Of a stretch of 64,000 nt of DNA, positions 52,139 through 61,885 are shown piece after piece. How positions within the stretch are numbered: the first letter of the stretch is position 1; each line of letters begins with the position of its first letter. The translations under genes and the position numbers were made by a program. The DNA is from Burkholderia gladioli. GTDB lineage: Bacteria > Pseudomonadota > Gammaproteobacteria > Burkholderiales > Burkholderiaceae. The notes under the pieces are model-generated. The model worked only from the letters and a program-made list of their open reading frames with translations, did no database searches and was not told the origin of the DNA. The DNA lies in the NCBI RefSeq assembly GCF_000959725.1, contig NZ_CP009323.1, forward strand, positions 4,402,001 through 4,466,000, given 5' to 3'.

Positions 52139-53284
52139 ATGAAATCTCAACTCAAACCTCTCACCGCTGCGCTCACTCTCGCTTGCACGGTTATGGCCTA
52201 TGGCCAACCCGCTCTCGCCGACGTAACTGTAAAGATCGGCAGCGCTGAACCGCTGACTGGCAATATCGCCCACATGGGCCAGGATGCGGCCGACGGCGCC
52301 AAGCTCGCCGTCCAACAGATCAACAAAGCTGGCAATCTGGTCATCGGTGGCCAGAAGGTCGTTCTGGAGGTCGAGTCGCTGGATGACCAAGCCGATCCCC
52401 GAATTGGTACAAATGTCGCTCAAAAGCTGGTGGACGATGGCGTCGTGGCAGTGATCGGCCACCTGAACTCCGGCGTGTCAATCCCCGCGTCCAAAATCTA
52501 CAACGATAGCGGCGTCACCCAGATCACCCCCGGCTCTACCAACCCGCAGTACACGCTGCAAGGTTACAAAACCGCTTTCCGGATGATCGGCACCGACGCC
52601 CAGCAAGGCCCCGCACTTGCAAAGTACGCCCAAAACCAGAAAGTCAAGACGGTCGTCATCGTCGACGATGCCACGGCCTACGGACAGGGCCTTGCAGACC
52701 AGTTCGAGAAGACGGCCAAGGCCGAAGGCATCCGGGTGCTATCTCGTGAGGCCACCAATGACAAGGCCACAGACTTTAGGGCCATCCTGACCAGGATTAA
52801 AGGCGAACGCCCCGACGCCATCATGTATGGCGGAGAGGACGCCACCGGGGGCCCCTTCGCCAAGCAGGCCATGCAATTGGCAATTCCCGCCAGAATCCTC
52901 GCGGGTGACGGCGTTTGCACTACGGACCTGGCCAGGCTCGCCGGCGACGCCGCCGACAACCTGGTTTGCTCGGTCGCGGGCGGCGATCTGTCCGCGATGG
53001 CCGGCAGCGCCGCGTTCGGCAAGGAACTGAAGGCCGCGTACGGCCACGATCCGGTGGTCTACTCGCCGGTCGCGTATAGCGCTGTCTATGTGATCGTCGA
53101 TGCCATGAAGCGCTCGAACTCGATCACGCGCGCAGGCGTTCTGTCCGCCATGTCCCCAACCAATCTGGACACCCTGATTGGTAACATCCGGTTCGACGAG
53201 CACGGCGACCTGAAGGACAGCTCCATCTCACTCTACAAATACGTCAAAGGCAAGCGAACCCTGCTGGAGGTCGAGAAGATGTAA
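52139..53284 (+). CDS. Branched-chain amino acid ABC transporter substrate-binding protein (LivK-like)
   Basis: 381 residues. A signal peptide ends at GQPALA (about residue 27). The mature protein starts DVTVKIGSAEPLTGNIAHMG and continues with GVVAVIGHLNSGVSIPASKI and YNDSGVTQITPGSTNP, the periplasmic LIV-binding fold. No permease or ATPase genes are adjacent, so it must use a transporter encoded elsewhere. It faces an amino-acid catabolic cluster, suggesting scavenging of an amino acid or amide. Confidence 0.93.
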   Translation: MKSQLKPLTAALTLACTVMAYGQPALADVTVKIGSAEPLTGNIAHMGQDAADGAKLAVQQINKAGNLVIGGQKVVLEVESLDDQADPRIGTNVAQKLVDDGVVAVIGHLNSGVSIPASKIYNDSGVTQITPGSTNPQYTLQGYKTAFRMIGTDAQQGPALAKYAQNQKVKTVVIVDDATAYGQGLADQFEKTAKAEGIRVLSREATNDKATDFRAILTRIKGERPDAIMYGGEDATGGPFAKQAMQLAIPARILAGDGVCTTDLARLAGDAADNLVCSVAGGDLSAMAGSAAFGKELKAAYGHDPVVYSPVAYSAVYVIVDAMKRSNSITRAGVLSAMSPTNLDTLIGNIRFDEHGDLKDSSISLYKYVKGKRTLLEVEKM

Positions 53285-53365
53285 TCGGAGCAAGGCTGTC
53301 GCGGGAGCCTCCTGGTCCCCGCGCCAGCAGGCACCGGGTGGATCTTTGCAGAGATCCTCGAATGG

Positions 53366-53390
53366 CCGCCGTCCCCGGCGGCGTTTCTCT
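53366..53390 (+). terminator. Probable terminator after the binding-protein gene
   Basis: CCGCCG-TCCC-CGGCGG stem followed by CGTTTCTCT, 80 bp after the stop codon; the T tract is moderate. Confidence 0.5.
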
Positions 53391-53603
53391 TGTGTGCTCC
53401 GGGGGCACTGCAAGCGGTGCATCGCGACCTTGATTGAAAAAGATGTGGGGAGTCTGACTACTGTAGATTGACGCCTAAGACAGCGCGGCAATACAACACG
53501 ACAACTGCTCGCTCACCGGGTTGATCGAATGACCGTCAACTCTGGATACAAGAGCTCATGGCATTGCAGCGCTCAAACGGTACCCAAGTGGACGACGCGC
53601 TGA

Positions 53604-54533
53604 TCAACGCCCAGCTGTTCCGCTGCGATTGGCACGACCAAGCTCGGCTATGAGCCGAATTCGTGCCTTCGATGCGTTCAGACCGTCATAACCTGCCGTG
53701 GTCAGGCCGAGGTTGTGGGCGCGATCATAGGCATATTTGGTGACGGTTGGGTTGACCCGGAAACCATGGGCGCAGCGTGTCGATAGCACGACAGGAATAT
53801 GCCCAGCGGCTTCGCTCAGAAGTCTCTCTGACTGAGCGGAGAAGCCACCTGCGCCCTTGCCTGCCACGACGATACCGTCGAGTCTGGAGATATCCGGGAA
53901 GCCGACGAGTAACCCGAAGGTCTCCATGACGATCGCAACGCGGGCGCCGAGATCGGATACATCGAGTTCCGCGTAACTCTCGTCGACGATTCCCGATCCT
54001 GCGAGCGTGACGATATCAGCTTCAATGGAGCCGCGGATCGCTGTTTCTGGTCCGAAGGGCTGAATGGCCTGCGGCCATACCTTGACGATTGAGACTGGAT
54101 CGAAAATCCGTCCCGCAAAGGCAACGAGGACGCTCGCGCCCTGCGGCATGGCCCTTGCCAGATTTGCAGAATCCACCAGATTGCGCGGACCATCGGCATT
54201 GGCATTGCCACCGGGGATCGCCGCACCGGTCAAAACGACAGGCCGGTCACGATTAAAAAGCAAAGCGGCGGCATAGGCGACATCTTCCATTGCGTCGGTG
54301 CCGCAGCACATGACGAACGCTTCGCTCTCCCGATCCTGCCGCATGACATCACGAGCACGGCAAAGTGAGGCAAAGGTCAGATCACAGCTATCGACAGGAT
54401 CGATGTCATGTCCGATCCAGTCTGCCTGACCGCTCAATGCGATCAGATCGCGTGCCAATAGACGGGTGATCGTCCCATCAAGCTGATAGCTTTCCGTGAT
54501 GGTTCCACCACAATTCAGGAGTCCGATTTTCAT
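53604..54533 (-). CDS. L-asparaginase family amidohydrolase
   Basis: 309 residues. The N-terminal nucleophile motif GLLNCGGTITESYQ corresponds to TGGTI, and the second motif is CCGTDAMEDVAYAAALL (usually TDTMEETA). Length and the two-domain pattern agree with type I/II asparaginases. No signal peptide, so cytoplasmic. It is the last gene of a four-gene minus-strand group and starts 12 bp after the upstream gene. Substrate could be asparagine, glutamine or a related amide. Confidence 0.9.
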   Translation of the reverse strand: MKIGLLNCGGTITESYQLDGTITRLLARDLIALSGQADWIGHDIDPVDSCDLTFASLCRARDVMRQDRESEAFVMCCGTDAMEDVAYAAALLFNRDRPVVLTGAAIPGGNANADGPRNLVDSANLARAMPQGASVLVAFAGRIFDPVSIVKVWPQAIQPFGPETAIRGSIEADIVTLAGSGIVDESYAELDVSDLGARVAIVMETFGLLVGFPDISRLDGIVVAGKGAGGFSAQSERLLSEAAGHIPVVLSTRCAHGFRVNPTVTKYAYDRAHNLGLTTAGYDGLNASKARIRLIAELGRANRSGTAGR

Positions 54534-54545
54534 TAGGATCGGCCT

Positions 54546-55715
54546 TTAGACAAGAGTATCGAGAGTTTGCGAGTACATCTCCGCGATGGCTCCGGCGTTC
54601 TTGATACCCGTGCCTGTTAACAGGACAACCGTCTCCTCTCGAGCCCGAATCGCCCCAACCTGTGTAAGCCGATCAAATCCTGCAACCGCAGTCGCCGAAG
54701 TCAGCTCCGGCAGAAGGCCTAGCCGCGCAATCCGCCTGAGCGCTTCGACGATTGCCTCTTCTTCCACAGCCACAGTCGTGCCGCCCGTCTCTCTGACAGC
54801 GTTGACCACCTGCGCGAGCCGTAGAGGATGGGCGATGGCCGTCCCCTCGGAGACCGTCTTTCGTATCTCGCGCGAAACGGGAGTCGTAACGCCGGCCTGG
54901 AAGCTGGCATCGATGGGAGAGCAGTTCAATGGCTGGCAAACGAAGAGCTTGGGCATTTTGTGAATCTGGCCCGCGCGCATCAATTCCGAGAATGCCAGAT
55001 AACAACCGAGTACATTGCTGCCCGCGCCTGCAGGCATGACGATGTTGTCGGGCGCCTGGAAGTTAAGGTCCTCCCAGATTTCGTAGCCAACCGACTTGGT
55101 CCCTTCGAGGAAAAATGGCTGCCAGTTGTGACTGGCGTAGAAGATGCTCGAGGACTGCCGGACTGCCTCGTCCTCGCACGCCTGTCGAGGCCCGTCCACC
55201 AGTTGCACCTCCGCCCCGTAGGCTCGCATCTGGGCGATCTTCGCGGGAGACGCGTAGGCTGGCGCCAGAATCTTCACGCGCATGGTGCCTGCAGCGCCGT
55301 AAGCGGCCACCGAAGCTCCGCCGTTGCCTGAACTGTCCTCCAGAACGGACGCGATACCTTGTTGCCGTAACATCGAGAGCATCACCGTGGTGCCGCGATC
55401 CTTGAAGCTGCTGGTAGGGCTGAACCACTCCAACTTGAAATACGGCCTGTGGTCGTCCCATGTCTTCTGGATTAGCGGGGTGCACCCTTCCCCCATAGAG
55501 ATGGGGGAGACGATCTCGACCGGGAGCGATGCACGATAGCGCCATTGGGATCGAAGTTGTCGGTCGATGTCGTCCCGGGACATTCCAGCCAGCGGCGAGA
55601 TCATGAGCGGCCTGCGGTCGTCCGAACACCACCGGGGTGTGTCTAAAGGATAGGTGGTGCCGCTGAGCGGTTCAACATAGTGCGATTTCAAGTTTCCGAC
55701 TCCTCTATGGCGCAT
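54546..55715 (-). CDS. Threonine synthase-like PLP-dependent enzyme
   Basis: 389 residues from the ATG at 55715. The PLP lysine is in WFSPTSSFKDRGTTVMLSML near residue 120. The phosphate loop and cofactor region follow in LEDSSGNGGASVAAYGAAGT, and AGAGSNVLGCYLAF and VVLLTGTGIKN near the end are fold-type II features. The N-terminus resembles threonine synthase (HYVEPLSGTTYPLDTPRW). With an asparaginase and an ornithine-cyclodeaminase-like enzyme nearby, it is likely a catabolic ammonia-lyase rather than biosynthetic threonine synthase (inference). Confidence 0.88.
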   Translation of the reverse strand: MRHRGVGNLKSHYVEPLSGTTYPLDTPRWCSDDRRPLMISPLAGMSRDDIDRQLRSQWRYRASLPVEIVSPISMGEGCTPLIQKTWDDHRPYFKLEWFSPTSSFKDRGTTVMLSMLRQQGIASVLEDSSGNGGASVAAYGAAGTMRVKILAPAYASPAKIAQMRAYGAEVQLVDGPRQACEDEAVRQSSSIFYASHNWQPFFLEGTKSVGYEIWEDLNFQAPDNIVMPAGAGSNVLGCYLAFSELMRAGQIHKMPKLFVCQPLNCSPIDASFQAGVTTPVSREIRKTVSEGTAIAHPLRLAQVVNAVRETGGTTVAVEEEAIVEALRRIARLGLLPELTSATAVAGFDRLTQVGAIRAREETVVLLTGTGIKNAGAIAEMYSQTLDTLV

Positions 55716-55967
55716 ACCGGATCGCTGCAAGAGCAAGACAATGATGGCTGTGACGTTGTTGGGTGTTACGGGAAGGCCATTGGTTGATGAAAAGGTGGCC
55801 ATTGGGGAGCCAAACGCCGGGCGCCCTTGGCGTCAGCGATTGACCGGGGCCGCCATCGACTGCGCGCGGGGTGATCGCACGGCGACGTTCGATGAAGGCG
55901 ACGAGCGTGCACGGTGCGGGTCATCATCGCGGATTGTCCGGATTCCGGGTTCAGGCCAGGACAGCGA

Positions 55968-56939
55968 TCACCAGGGCCACGCCACGGCGACTCCGAGGCC
56001 CAGCTCAGTGGCGCGATGGTGGACCAATCGAGCGACGGTCAAGTCCTGCAAGGCGAGACCGGTCATGTCGAAAACGCTGATATCTGTCGGTTCGCGCTGC
56101 CATTGGGAACGGCCTGTTACCAGGTCTCCGATCTCGATGGCAGGTGCGTGCGGTGCCCATTGCAGTTCTCCAAGCTCACGGGCCTGCTCAAGGTCATCGA
56201 CGACGATCCGGGCCCGATCGAGCACGCCAGCCGCAAGCTCGCGTTTGCCACGGGTGTCCGCGCCGACGCAGTTCAAATGTGTCCCGACGCGAAGCGCTGC
56301 TTCGTCGAAAAGTGGGCCCCCGCCGGTGGTCGCGGTGATGATGAGGTCACTTTCAGCGACCGCGTCATCCGCATTTGCCGCGCATCTCAATCTGCATTGG
56401 CCCGCAAACAGAGATTCAAAGTCGGCCTGCGGTTCCCGATCCAGCGAGACGTAATTCACATGCGTCAGCGAAGGTAACGTTCTGAGCGCAAACGCGAGCT
56501 GTGCCTTCGCCTGAATGCCTGTGCCGAAGACCGTTGCCACGGCGCTGTCCTGGCGCGCCAACAAGGAAAGCCCCAGGGCCCCAGCCGCGGCGGTGCGCGC
56601 CGTGGTGATGGCATTGCCGTCGACCACGCACATGGGCCGGCCGGTGGCCGGATCGAACAGCAGCACGGTGGCCTGATGCGCTTCGCCGCCGAGTGTCCGG
56701 TTCATTGGCCAGAAGCCGGCCGCCTTGAACCCTAGCAGGCCCTGGCTACCGACGTCCCCGGATTTGATACCGAAGATCCCGCCTGTGCTCAGCTTTTCGC
56801 GCACGACCGGGAAGACGCGGCCCGCGCGCTGTCCGTGCAGTTCGAAAGCCTCGCGCACCGCCGCGATCACGTCGTCCGGCAGGAGCAATTGCTCGACGAC
56901 ATGCTTGTCGACGAGAAGGAGCGTGGCGTCACTTGGCAT
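55968..56939 (-). CDS. Ornithine cyclodeaminase / mu-crystallin family protein
   Basis: 323 residues from the ATG at 56939. The Rossmann part is TVFGTGIQAKAQLAFALRTL. Family blocks are GIKSGDVGSQGLLGFKAAGF (Lys near the substrate), VVDGNAITTARTAAAGALGL and HLNCVGADTRGKRELAAGVL. It may act as a cyclodeaminase, ketimine reductase or NAD(P)-dependent amino-acid dehydrogenase; sequence alone does not decide. Its start overlaps the end of the regulator gene by 11 bp. A 250-bp gap separates it from the next gene. Confidence 0.9.
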   Translation of the reverse strand: MPSDATLLLVDKHVVEQLLLPDDVIAAVREAFELHGQRAGRVFPVVREKLSTGGIFGIKSGDVGSQGLLGFKAAGFWPMNRTLGGEAHQATVLLFDPATGRPMCVVDGNAITTARTAAAGALGLSLLARQDSAVATVFGTGIQAKAQLAFALRTLPSLTHVNYVSLDREPQADFESLFAGQCRLRCAANADDAVAESDLIITATTGGGPLFDEAALRVGTHLNCVGADTRGKRELAAGVLDRARIVVDDLEQARELGELQWAPHAPAIEIGDLVTGRSQWQREPTDISVFDMTGLALQDLTVARLVHHRATELGLGVAVAWPW

Positions 56940-57558
56940 CGCTGTACACCGTTGCGCGAGACACGCCCAGGTGGATGGCAATGGTGTCCATTGCGCGACG
57001 GACCTCGAGCAGGCCGGCCGCCTTGAGTTCCTTCAGGAGCGAGCGGCGGTCCTCTGCCTTGAGCGAGCGCGGTGTCGACGCCATGCGTGCGGCGAACTCG
57101 TCGATACGGGCGCGAATGAGGTCGGCGCTGGCGGGATCCAGCGACTCCCTGGCAGGTGTGGTGCCCTCGACAGCCATGAACCTGCTCAGCATGTTCTGAA
57201 ACCCTCGGAATAGCGTGAGGTCGACGTTCATGCACAGTGCGGCGATGTAATCGCCCTTCGAGTCCTTGATGCCGATGGAGGTGCTCTTCACCTGGCGGCC
57301 ATCCGAGAACTGGTTCGGATAGTTGGCGATGATCTGCTCGTACGCAGGGTCCATGATCCGCGCAAGCCCGAGTTCGGTCGCAGGCTGCCCGACTTCTCGA
57401 CCTGACAGATTGTTGTGGATCGCAAGCACCGCGTGCTCCGGGTCAAGGAGATCATGGACCACGACCTCGGTAAATGGGGCGAAAGTCTGTGCCAGCCCTT
57501 CGGCGACCTGTTTGATCTGGCCCAGCAGTAACTGCTGTTCGGGAGTCTTCTTCGGCAT
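56929..57558 (-). CDS. YheO/DauR-like PAS-HTH transcriptional regulator
   Basis: 209 residues from the ATG at 57558. The YheO-type PAS-like domain has FAPFTEVVVHDLLDPEHAVL, SGREVGQPATELGL and IKDSKGDYIAALCMNVDL; the C-terminal HTH_22 has RRAMDTIAIHLGVSRATVYS. DauR controls D-arginine catabolism in Pseudomonas by this architecture. Here it heads an operon of amino-acid-degrading enzymes and presumably controls it. Confidence 0.9.
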   Translation of the reverse strand: MPKKTPEQQLLLGQIKQVAEGLAQTFAPFTEVVVHDLLDPEHAVLAIHNNLSGREVGQPATELGLARIMDPAYEQIIANYPNQFSDGRQVKSTSIGIKDSKGDYIAALCMNVDLTLFRGFQNMLSRFMAVEGTTPARESLDPASADLIRARIDEFAARMASTPRSLKAEDRRSLLKELKAAGLLEVRRAMDTIAIHLGVSRATVYSDAK

Positions 57559-57939
57559 GTCGGCTCCAGTAGGTTCTTTGACATGCTGGGCAGTTTGGCC
57601 ATTACTGGAAGATTTGTCAAACACCCAACAAACCGTCCAACCGAAAATCCCGAGGTGTTCGGCTAGCAGGTTCCAACGCCCGGTGGAGTGGACGTGTCGA
57701 AACGCCACTTTGGCACATTGATGCCGTTCGGTTCTGGGGCCCCCAATGCGGCTCAGATCCCCGAAGGGAGCGCGATGTCCATTCCATCTCGGCCGCGTTC
57801 GGACCCGCTTCTGTCACTTGCCCAAAAAGCCGGGACGATGGACCGCTTCAAGTCGTTAAGTGGCCACCTCGAATCGTTGGTTCCGAGCCAGAATCCGGGA
57901 AACGCCTGACGCGGGTTTAAAGCGTTATAGATGAATGGA
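57559..57939. other. Intergenic region between regulator and porin genes
   Basis: A 73-codon plus frame at 57688 has no recognisable domain. The GTCGAAACGCCACTTTGGCAC segment near 57692 looks like part of an IS end, without further support. Confidence 0.4.
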
Positions 57940-59169
57940 TCAGAACTTGTGCCGCACGCCGACGCGCAGTGACACCTGTTTGTCGGTCGTGGATGGCGTA
58001 AGCCCGGTGATCTGTGCGACCGCGCTTTGCCCAAGCGAATCGGTGCCGCTTGCCTTCTCGTAGACCGCGACCGTGTACACGTCCGTGCGCTTGGACAGGA
58101 AGTAGTCGACGCCCGCACTGAAGAGATTGTAGTTCGCGCCGCCCTTACCGCCTGCGCCGCCGTTGCGCGTGTAGTCGTACGCGAGCCCGGCCAGCAGCGA
58201 CGGCGTGAACTGGTACTTCGCGTTGACTTCGAAGTTGTTGAACGCCGCGGTGCCGCTATAGCGCAGCGGGTTCGGGCCGGACGACGAACCCATGCCCTCG
58301 AAGCGCGTGTTCGAATACGCGAAGTTGACGCTTGCGGGTCCAAAGTTCACGCCCGCGCCGATGCCCACGATTTCGAGCATCTTTGCCGATGCGTATCCCG
58401 CGAACACAGGGTTGCTCTCCGGACTCGTCGGGCTGCCGAAGCTCCCGAGATTGTTAGTCGTCGCTGGACCCGCGTTTGGATTCGCGCCGAAGAACGACGT
58501 ATTCGGATTGCGGATGTTCAGATAGCCCGCGCCGATCGAAAACGGCCCCGTCGCATAAGCGGCGCCCGCGCCCCAAATCCAGCTGTTCGAGAACGAGCCC
58601 GCTGTGCCCCCGAGATTCATCATCGCTTCGATGGTCAGGCCGCGATAGTTCGCGCTGCGGTACTTGATTGAATTGTTGATGCGGCGCGAGTTGAGCGCAT
58701 TGTCGAGGTCGCTCGGATGCGACGCCATATAGCCGCCCCACTGCGGCGCCGCGAGAAACGGACCGTACATGTCCACGACGGGATCGTATTGACGGCCAAG
58801 CGTGACCGTGCCGAACGCATGACTCAAACCAACGTAAGCCTGCCGCCCAAACTCCGCGCCACCCTGGTTCAGCGCGCCGTTGTTGCTATAGAAGCCGCTT
58901 TCGAGCACGAACAGCGCCTTAAGTCCGCCGCCGATGTCCTCCGTTCCGCGCAGGCCCCATCGGCTGCCCTGAAGGCCGGCGGAGCCGCCTTCGATCATCG
59001 CAATCTGACGACCGCCGACGAGCCTCGACGACGTTCGCGCCGTCTGCACATTGTTCGTGTAGTTGAGACCGCTATCGATGATGCCGTACAACGTAACACT
59101 GCTCTGCGCATGACCAACACATGGTAATGCCATAAGTACTACTACGGGTGTAATTGACTTTCTTTTCAC
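57940..59169 (-). CDS. Gram-negative porin (OmpC/OmpQ type)
   Basis: 409 residues; the start is GTG at 59169 with a strong GGAGGAG 8 nt upstream. The signal peptide ends at LPCVGHA, and mature QSSVTLYGIIDSGLNYTNNV follows. The last strand ends in aromatic Phe (RVGVRHKF) as required for BAM insertion. Length and the SRWGLRGTEDIGGGLKALF block match 16-strand burkholderial porins. It is in line with the MFS transporter and lactonase genes, so probably supplies the outer-membrane uptake step. Confidence 0.95.
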   Translation of the reverse strand: MKRKSITPVVVLMALPCVGHAQSSVTLYGIIDSGLNYTNNVQTARTSSRLVGGRQIAMIEGGSAGLQGSRWGLRGTEDIGGGLKALFVLESGFYSNNGALNQGGAEFGRQAYVGLSHAFGTVTLGRQYDPVVDMYGPFLAAPQWGGYMASHPSDLDNALNSRRINNSIKYRSANYRGLTIEAMMNLGGTAGSFSNSWIWGAGAAYATGPFSIGAGYLNIRNPNTSFFGANPNAGPATTNNLGSFGSPTSPESNPVFAGYASAKMLEIVGIGAGVNFGPASVNFAYSNTRFEGMGSSSGPNPLRYSGTAAFNNFEVNAKYQFTPSLLAGLAYDYTRNGGAGGKGGANYNLFSAGVDYFLSKRTDVYTVAVYEKASGTDSLGQSAVAQITGLTPSTTDKQVSLRVGVRHKF

Positions 59170-59203
59170 GGTGCAATCTCCTCCAATATGACGTTTGTGT
59201 GCT

Positions 59204-60523
59204 TCAGTGAATCGGCTTCGCCACCGCGGCGGACTGGGCCTTGTGCTCGTTGAGACGGATGAACATGGTCATCAGGAACGATGTGACGAGCAGGCCCGAG
59301 AGAAAAATCAAGCCATGCGTCGCGGTGCCGTCAGCGCCCTTGATATAGCCAATCGCGAAAGGACCAACGAAGCCGCCCAGGTTGCCGACCGAATTGATCA
59401 CCGCGATCGAAACGGCCGCGGTCGAGCGCGTCAGGAACAGCGTCGGCAGCGCCCAGAAGGGCGACTTGAACGCATACAGGCCCGCGAGGCTCAGGCTGAT
59501 CATCGCGATCGACACATACGGGTTCGTCGTCAGACCCGCGCCGAGCAACGCGGCGGCTGCGAGTGCAAGCGGAATCGCGGAATGAAGGCGACGCTCATTG
59601 CGGCGATCGGAACTGCGTGACCACAGCACCATCACGATCGTCGCGACCAGATACGGCACCATCGCGATGAGGCCGACCTGCGTATGACTCAGCGTTTTCG
59701 AGAAGCCCTTGATGATCTGCGGCATCCAGTAACCGACCCCCAGACTGCCGCACTGATACACGAAATAAATGAACGACAGATACAGCACCTTCGGATTGGT
59801 CATCGCCTTGAGCGAGCCGAAGTGCTCTGCGCTCGGGCGCGCCCTTGCATCGCTCGCGAGCTGATCGAGTAGCCACTCGCGCTCCTCGGGCTTTAGCCAC
59901 TTTGCGTCGGACGGCTTGTCGGTCAACCACGCGAAGCACATGATGCCGCCTACTAACGCGGGCGCGCCTTCCAGCACGAGCATCCAGCGCCATCCGCTCC
60001 AGCCGAGCCAATGGACGTTGTCCATGATCCATGTCGAAAGCGGCGCGCCGATGATGTATGACACGGGTATGGCCGCCGTGAACAGCGCGACGGTCGTTGC
60101 AAGCTCCTTCGCGCGGAACCAGTGCGTCAGATAAACAATGATGCCGGGAAAGAAGCCCGCTTCGGCCACGCCCAGCAGAAAGCGCAGCACATAAAGCTGC
60201 GTCGCGTTCTGTACGAACGCAGAGATCACGGCGACCACGCCCCAAGTGAGCAGAATCCGGGCAATCCACACACGCGCGCCGAACTTGTTGAGCATCACGT
60301 TGCTGGGCACTTCGAAAAGAAAGTAGCCGATAAAGAAGATGCCCGATACGAAGCCGAACGCCTCGCTGCTCAAGGCCAGCTCCTTGTTCATCTGCAGCGC
60401 GGCGTAGCCGATGTTCGCTCGATCCAGATACGAAATGATGTAGAGGATGAACACGAACGGAATGATGCGCCAGGAGATATTCCTGACCAATGCGCGTTCG
60501 TCGATTGCAGGGGATGTTTGCAT
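59204..60523 (-). CDS. MFS transporter, anion:cation symporter family
   Basis: 439 residues from the ATG at 60523. About twelve membrane helices. SYLDRANIGYAALQMNKELA at helix 1 and GVAEAGFFPGIIVYLTHWF at helix 4 are hallmarks of the ACS family (phthalate, tartrate, hexuronate or tricarboxylate permeases). With the lactonase upstream and aconitase divergent, an organic di- or tricarboxylate is the likely substrate (inference). Confidence 0.93.
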   Translation of the reverse strand: MQTSPAIDERALVRNISWRIIPFVFILYIISYLDRANIGYAALQMNKELALSSEAFGFVSGIFFIGYFLFEVPSNVMLNKFGARVWIARILLTWGVVAVISAFVQNATQLYVLRFLLGVAEAGFFPGIIVYLTHWFRAKELATTVALFTAAIPVSYIIGAPLSTWIMDNVHWLGWSGWRWMLVLEGAPALVGGIMCFAWLTDKPSDAKWLKPEEREWLLDQLASDARARPSAEHFGSLKAMTNPKVLYLSFIYFVYQCGSLGVGYWMPQIIKGFSKTLSHTQVGLIAMVPYLVATIVMVLWSRSSDRRNERRLHSAIPLALAAAALLGAGLTTNPYVSIAMISLSLAGLYAFKSPFWALPTLFLTRSTAAVSIAVINSVGNLGGFVGPFAIGYIKGADGTATHGLIFLSGLLVTSFLMTMFIRLNEHKAQSAAVAKPIH

Positions 60524-60576
60524 GTTTCGCTTTCCGGCGGCATGCCGTCGGACCTTCAGAAGAGATAGAGGCGGCT

Positions 60577-61806
60577 TCACGCGTGCTGCATCGAAAACAC
60601 CATGCAGACCGGGCTGCCGGACTGGGCCGAGAAGCCTGTCGGATGGAGCGCGCCGTTCGCGGCATTGATGGAAAAGGCCACGATGCTGTCGCTGTCTTCG
60701 TTCAAGGCGTACATGAAGCATCCATCGGGCGTGCTCGTGATGAAGCGCGGCGTGCGCCCCGATGTCTGCGTCGTGCCGAGGAAAGTCAGATGGCCCGTTT
60801 CCGTATCGATGCGGTACGTCGCGATGCTGTCGTAGCCACGATTGGACGCATAGACGAAGCGTCCACTGCGATCCACCTCAATCTCGGACGCGCGGCTGTT
60901 GCCGGTGTACGTATCGGGCAGCGACGAGAGAATCTGTAGCGGCTGCAGCGCGCCCGTCTTCATGTCGTAGCGATAGGTCGTCACCGTCGAGTCGAGCTCA
61001 TTAACCACATACGCATACGCCCCCTTGGGATGGAACGCGATATGTCGCGGCCCCGCCGTCTCGCGCGTGGTCACGAACGGTGACTCTGCCGGCGTCAGTT
61101 GGCCATTCTCGAAACGAAACGAGAACACGCGATCGAGTCCCTTGTCGGGTACGACGACAAACTTACCCGACGCGTCGAACGGGTTGAAATGCGGTTTCGC
61201 CTGCTTCTGCTCGACGCGATGCGGACCGATCGGCCCTTCGAGCTTCACCAGTTGCGTGAGCGGCTGGAGTGAGCCGTCGGCCGCGATCGGCAAAACGGCG
61301 AGACTCGCGCCGATATGGTTCGACACAACGATGTAGCGCCCCGTCGGATCTATCGCGAGGTGCACAGGGTTTTTGCCCTCGGTGCTCTGCTTGTTGAGGA
61401 AGGTGAGCCCGCCGGTAGCTTTATCGACCTTGAACGCGCTGATGTCGCTCAGATCGCCGTGCACCGTGTAGAGTCGCTCGCCGTTTGCGGACAGTGCGAG
61501 AAATGACGGGTTGACGAGATCCTTTACTAGCTGCACGAGGGTGAGTGCGCCGGTTCCGGCATCGACGCGATAGACGCTGATGCCGTCGCCGCGTGCGTTG
61601 CGCTCTCGTGTAGTTCGCGATCCGACGTAAGCAAACATAGAAGTTTTGTCCTTGATGTTGGGTTGGCCCGCAGTTTTCCCGCTTGCGAAAACCGGCGGTG
61701 AAATCGCGCTCAGAACGACCATCGCGCCAAGCGACGCCATGCCCTGCAGGGCGTTGCGGCGACCCGTCACGTCAGTGTCGGTGCGATCGGCATTGGTCTT
61801 CTTCAC
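60577..61806 (-). CDS. Lactonase-family seven-bladed beta-propeller (6-phosphogluconolactonase type)
   Basis: 409 residues with GTG start at 61806 (GGAGA 6 nt upstream). A twin-arginine-like signal GRRNALQGMASLGAMVVLSA is near residue 15, so the protein is probably periplasmic. Propeller repeats include MFAYVGSRTTRERNARGDGI, HPKGAYAYVVNELDSTVTTY and TPDGCFMYALNEDSDSIVAF, as in Pgl/lactonase_7 proteins. It may hydrolyse a sugar-acid or muconolactone-like lactone before uptake. Confidence 0.92.
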   Translation of the reverse strand: MKKTNADRTDTDVTGRRNALQGMASLGAMVVLSAISPPVFASGKTAGQPNIKDKTSMFAYVGSRTTRERNARGDGISVYRVDAGTGALTLVQLVKDLVNPSFLALSANGERLYTVHGDLSDISAFKVDKATGGLTFLNKQSTEGKNPVHLAIDPTGRYIVVSNHIGASLAVLPIAADGSLQPLTQLVKLEGPIGPHRVEQKQAKPHFNPFDASGKFVVVPDKGLDRVFSFRFENGQLTPAESPFVTTRETAGPRHIAFHPKGAYAYVVNELDSTVTTYRYDMKTGALQPLQILSSLPDTYTGNSRASEIEVDRSGRFVYASNRGYDSIATYRIDTETGHLTFLGTTQTSGRTPRFITSTPDGCFMYALNEDSDSIVAFSINAANGALHPTGFSAQSGSPVCMVFSMQHA

Positions 61807-61849
61807 GGGTGTCTCCTGTCTTTTTTTATGATCTCGGGTTTGCACTAGA

Positions 61850-61875
61850 TTGCATTTTTAACCATTGAAATGCAA
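61850..61875. promoter_or_regulatory. Palindrome between lactonase and aconitase genes
   Basis: TTGCATTT-N10-AAATGCAA lies in the 79-bp divergent intergenic region, ending 10 bp before the aconitase ATG. It is a perfect 8-bp dyad, probably bound by a dimeric regulator (GntR/LysR type) encoded elsewhere. Confidence 0.6.
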
Positions 61876-61885
61876 AAATACAGTC

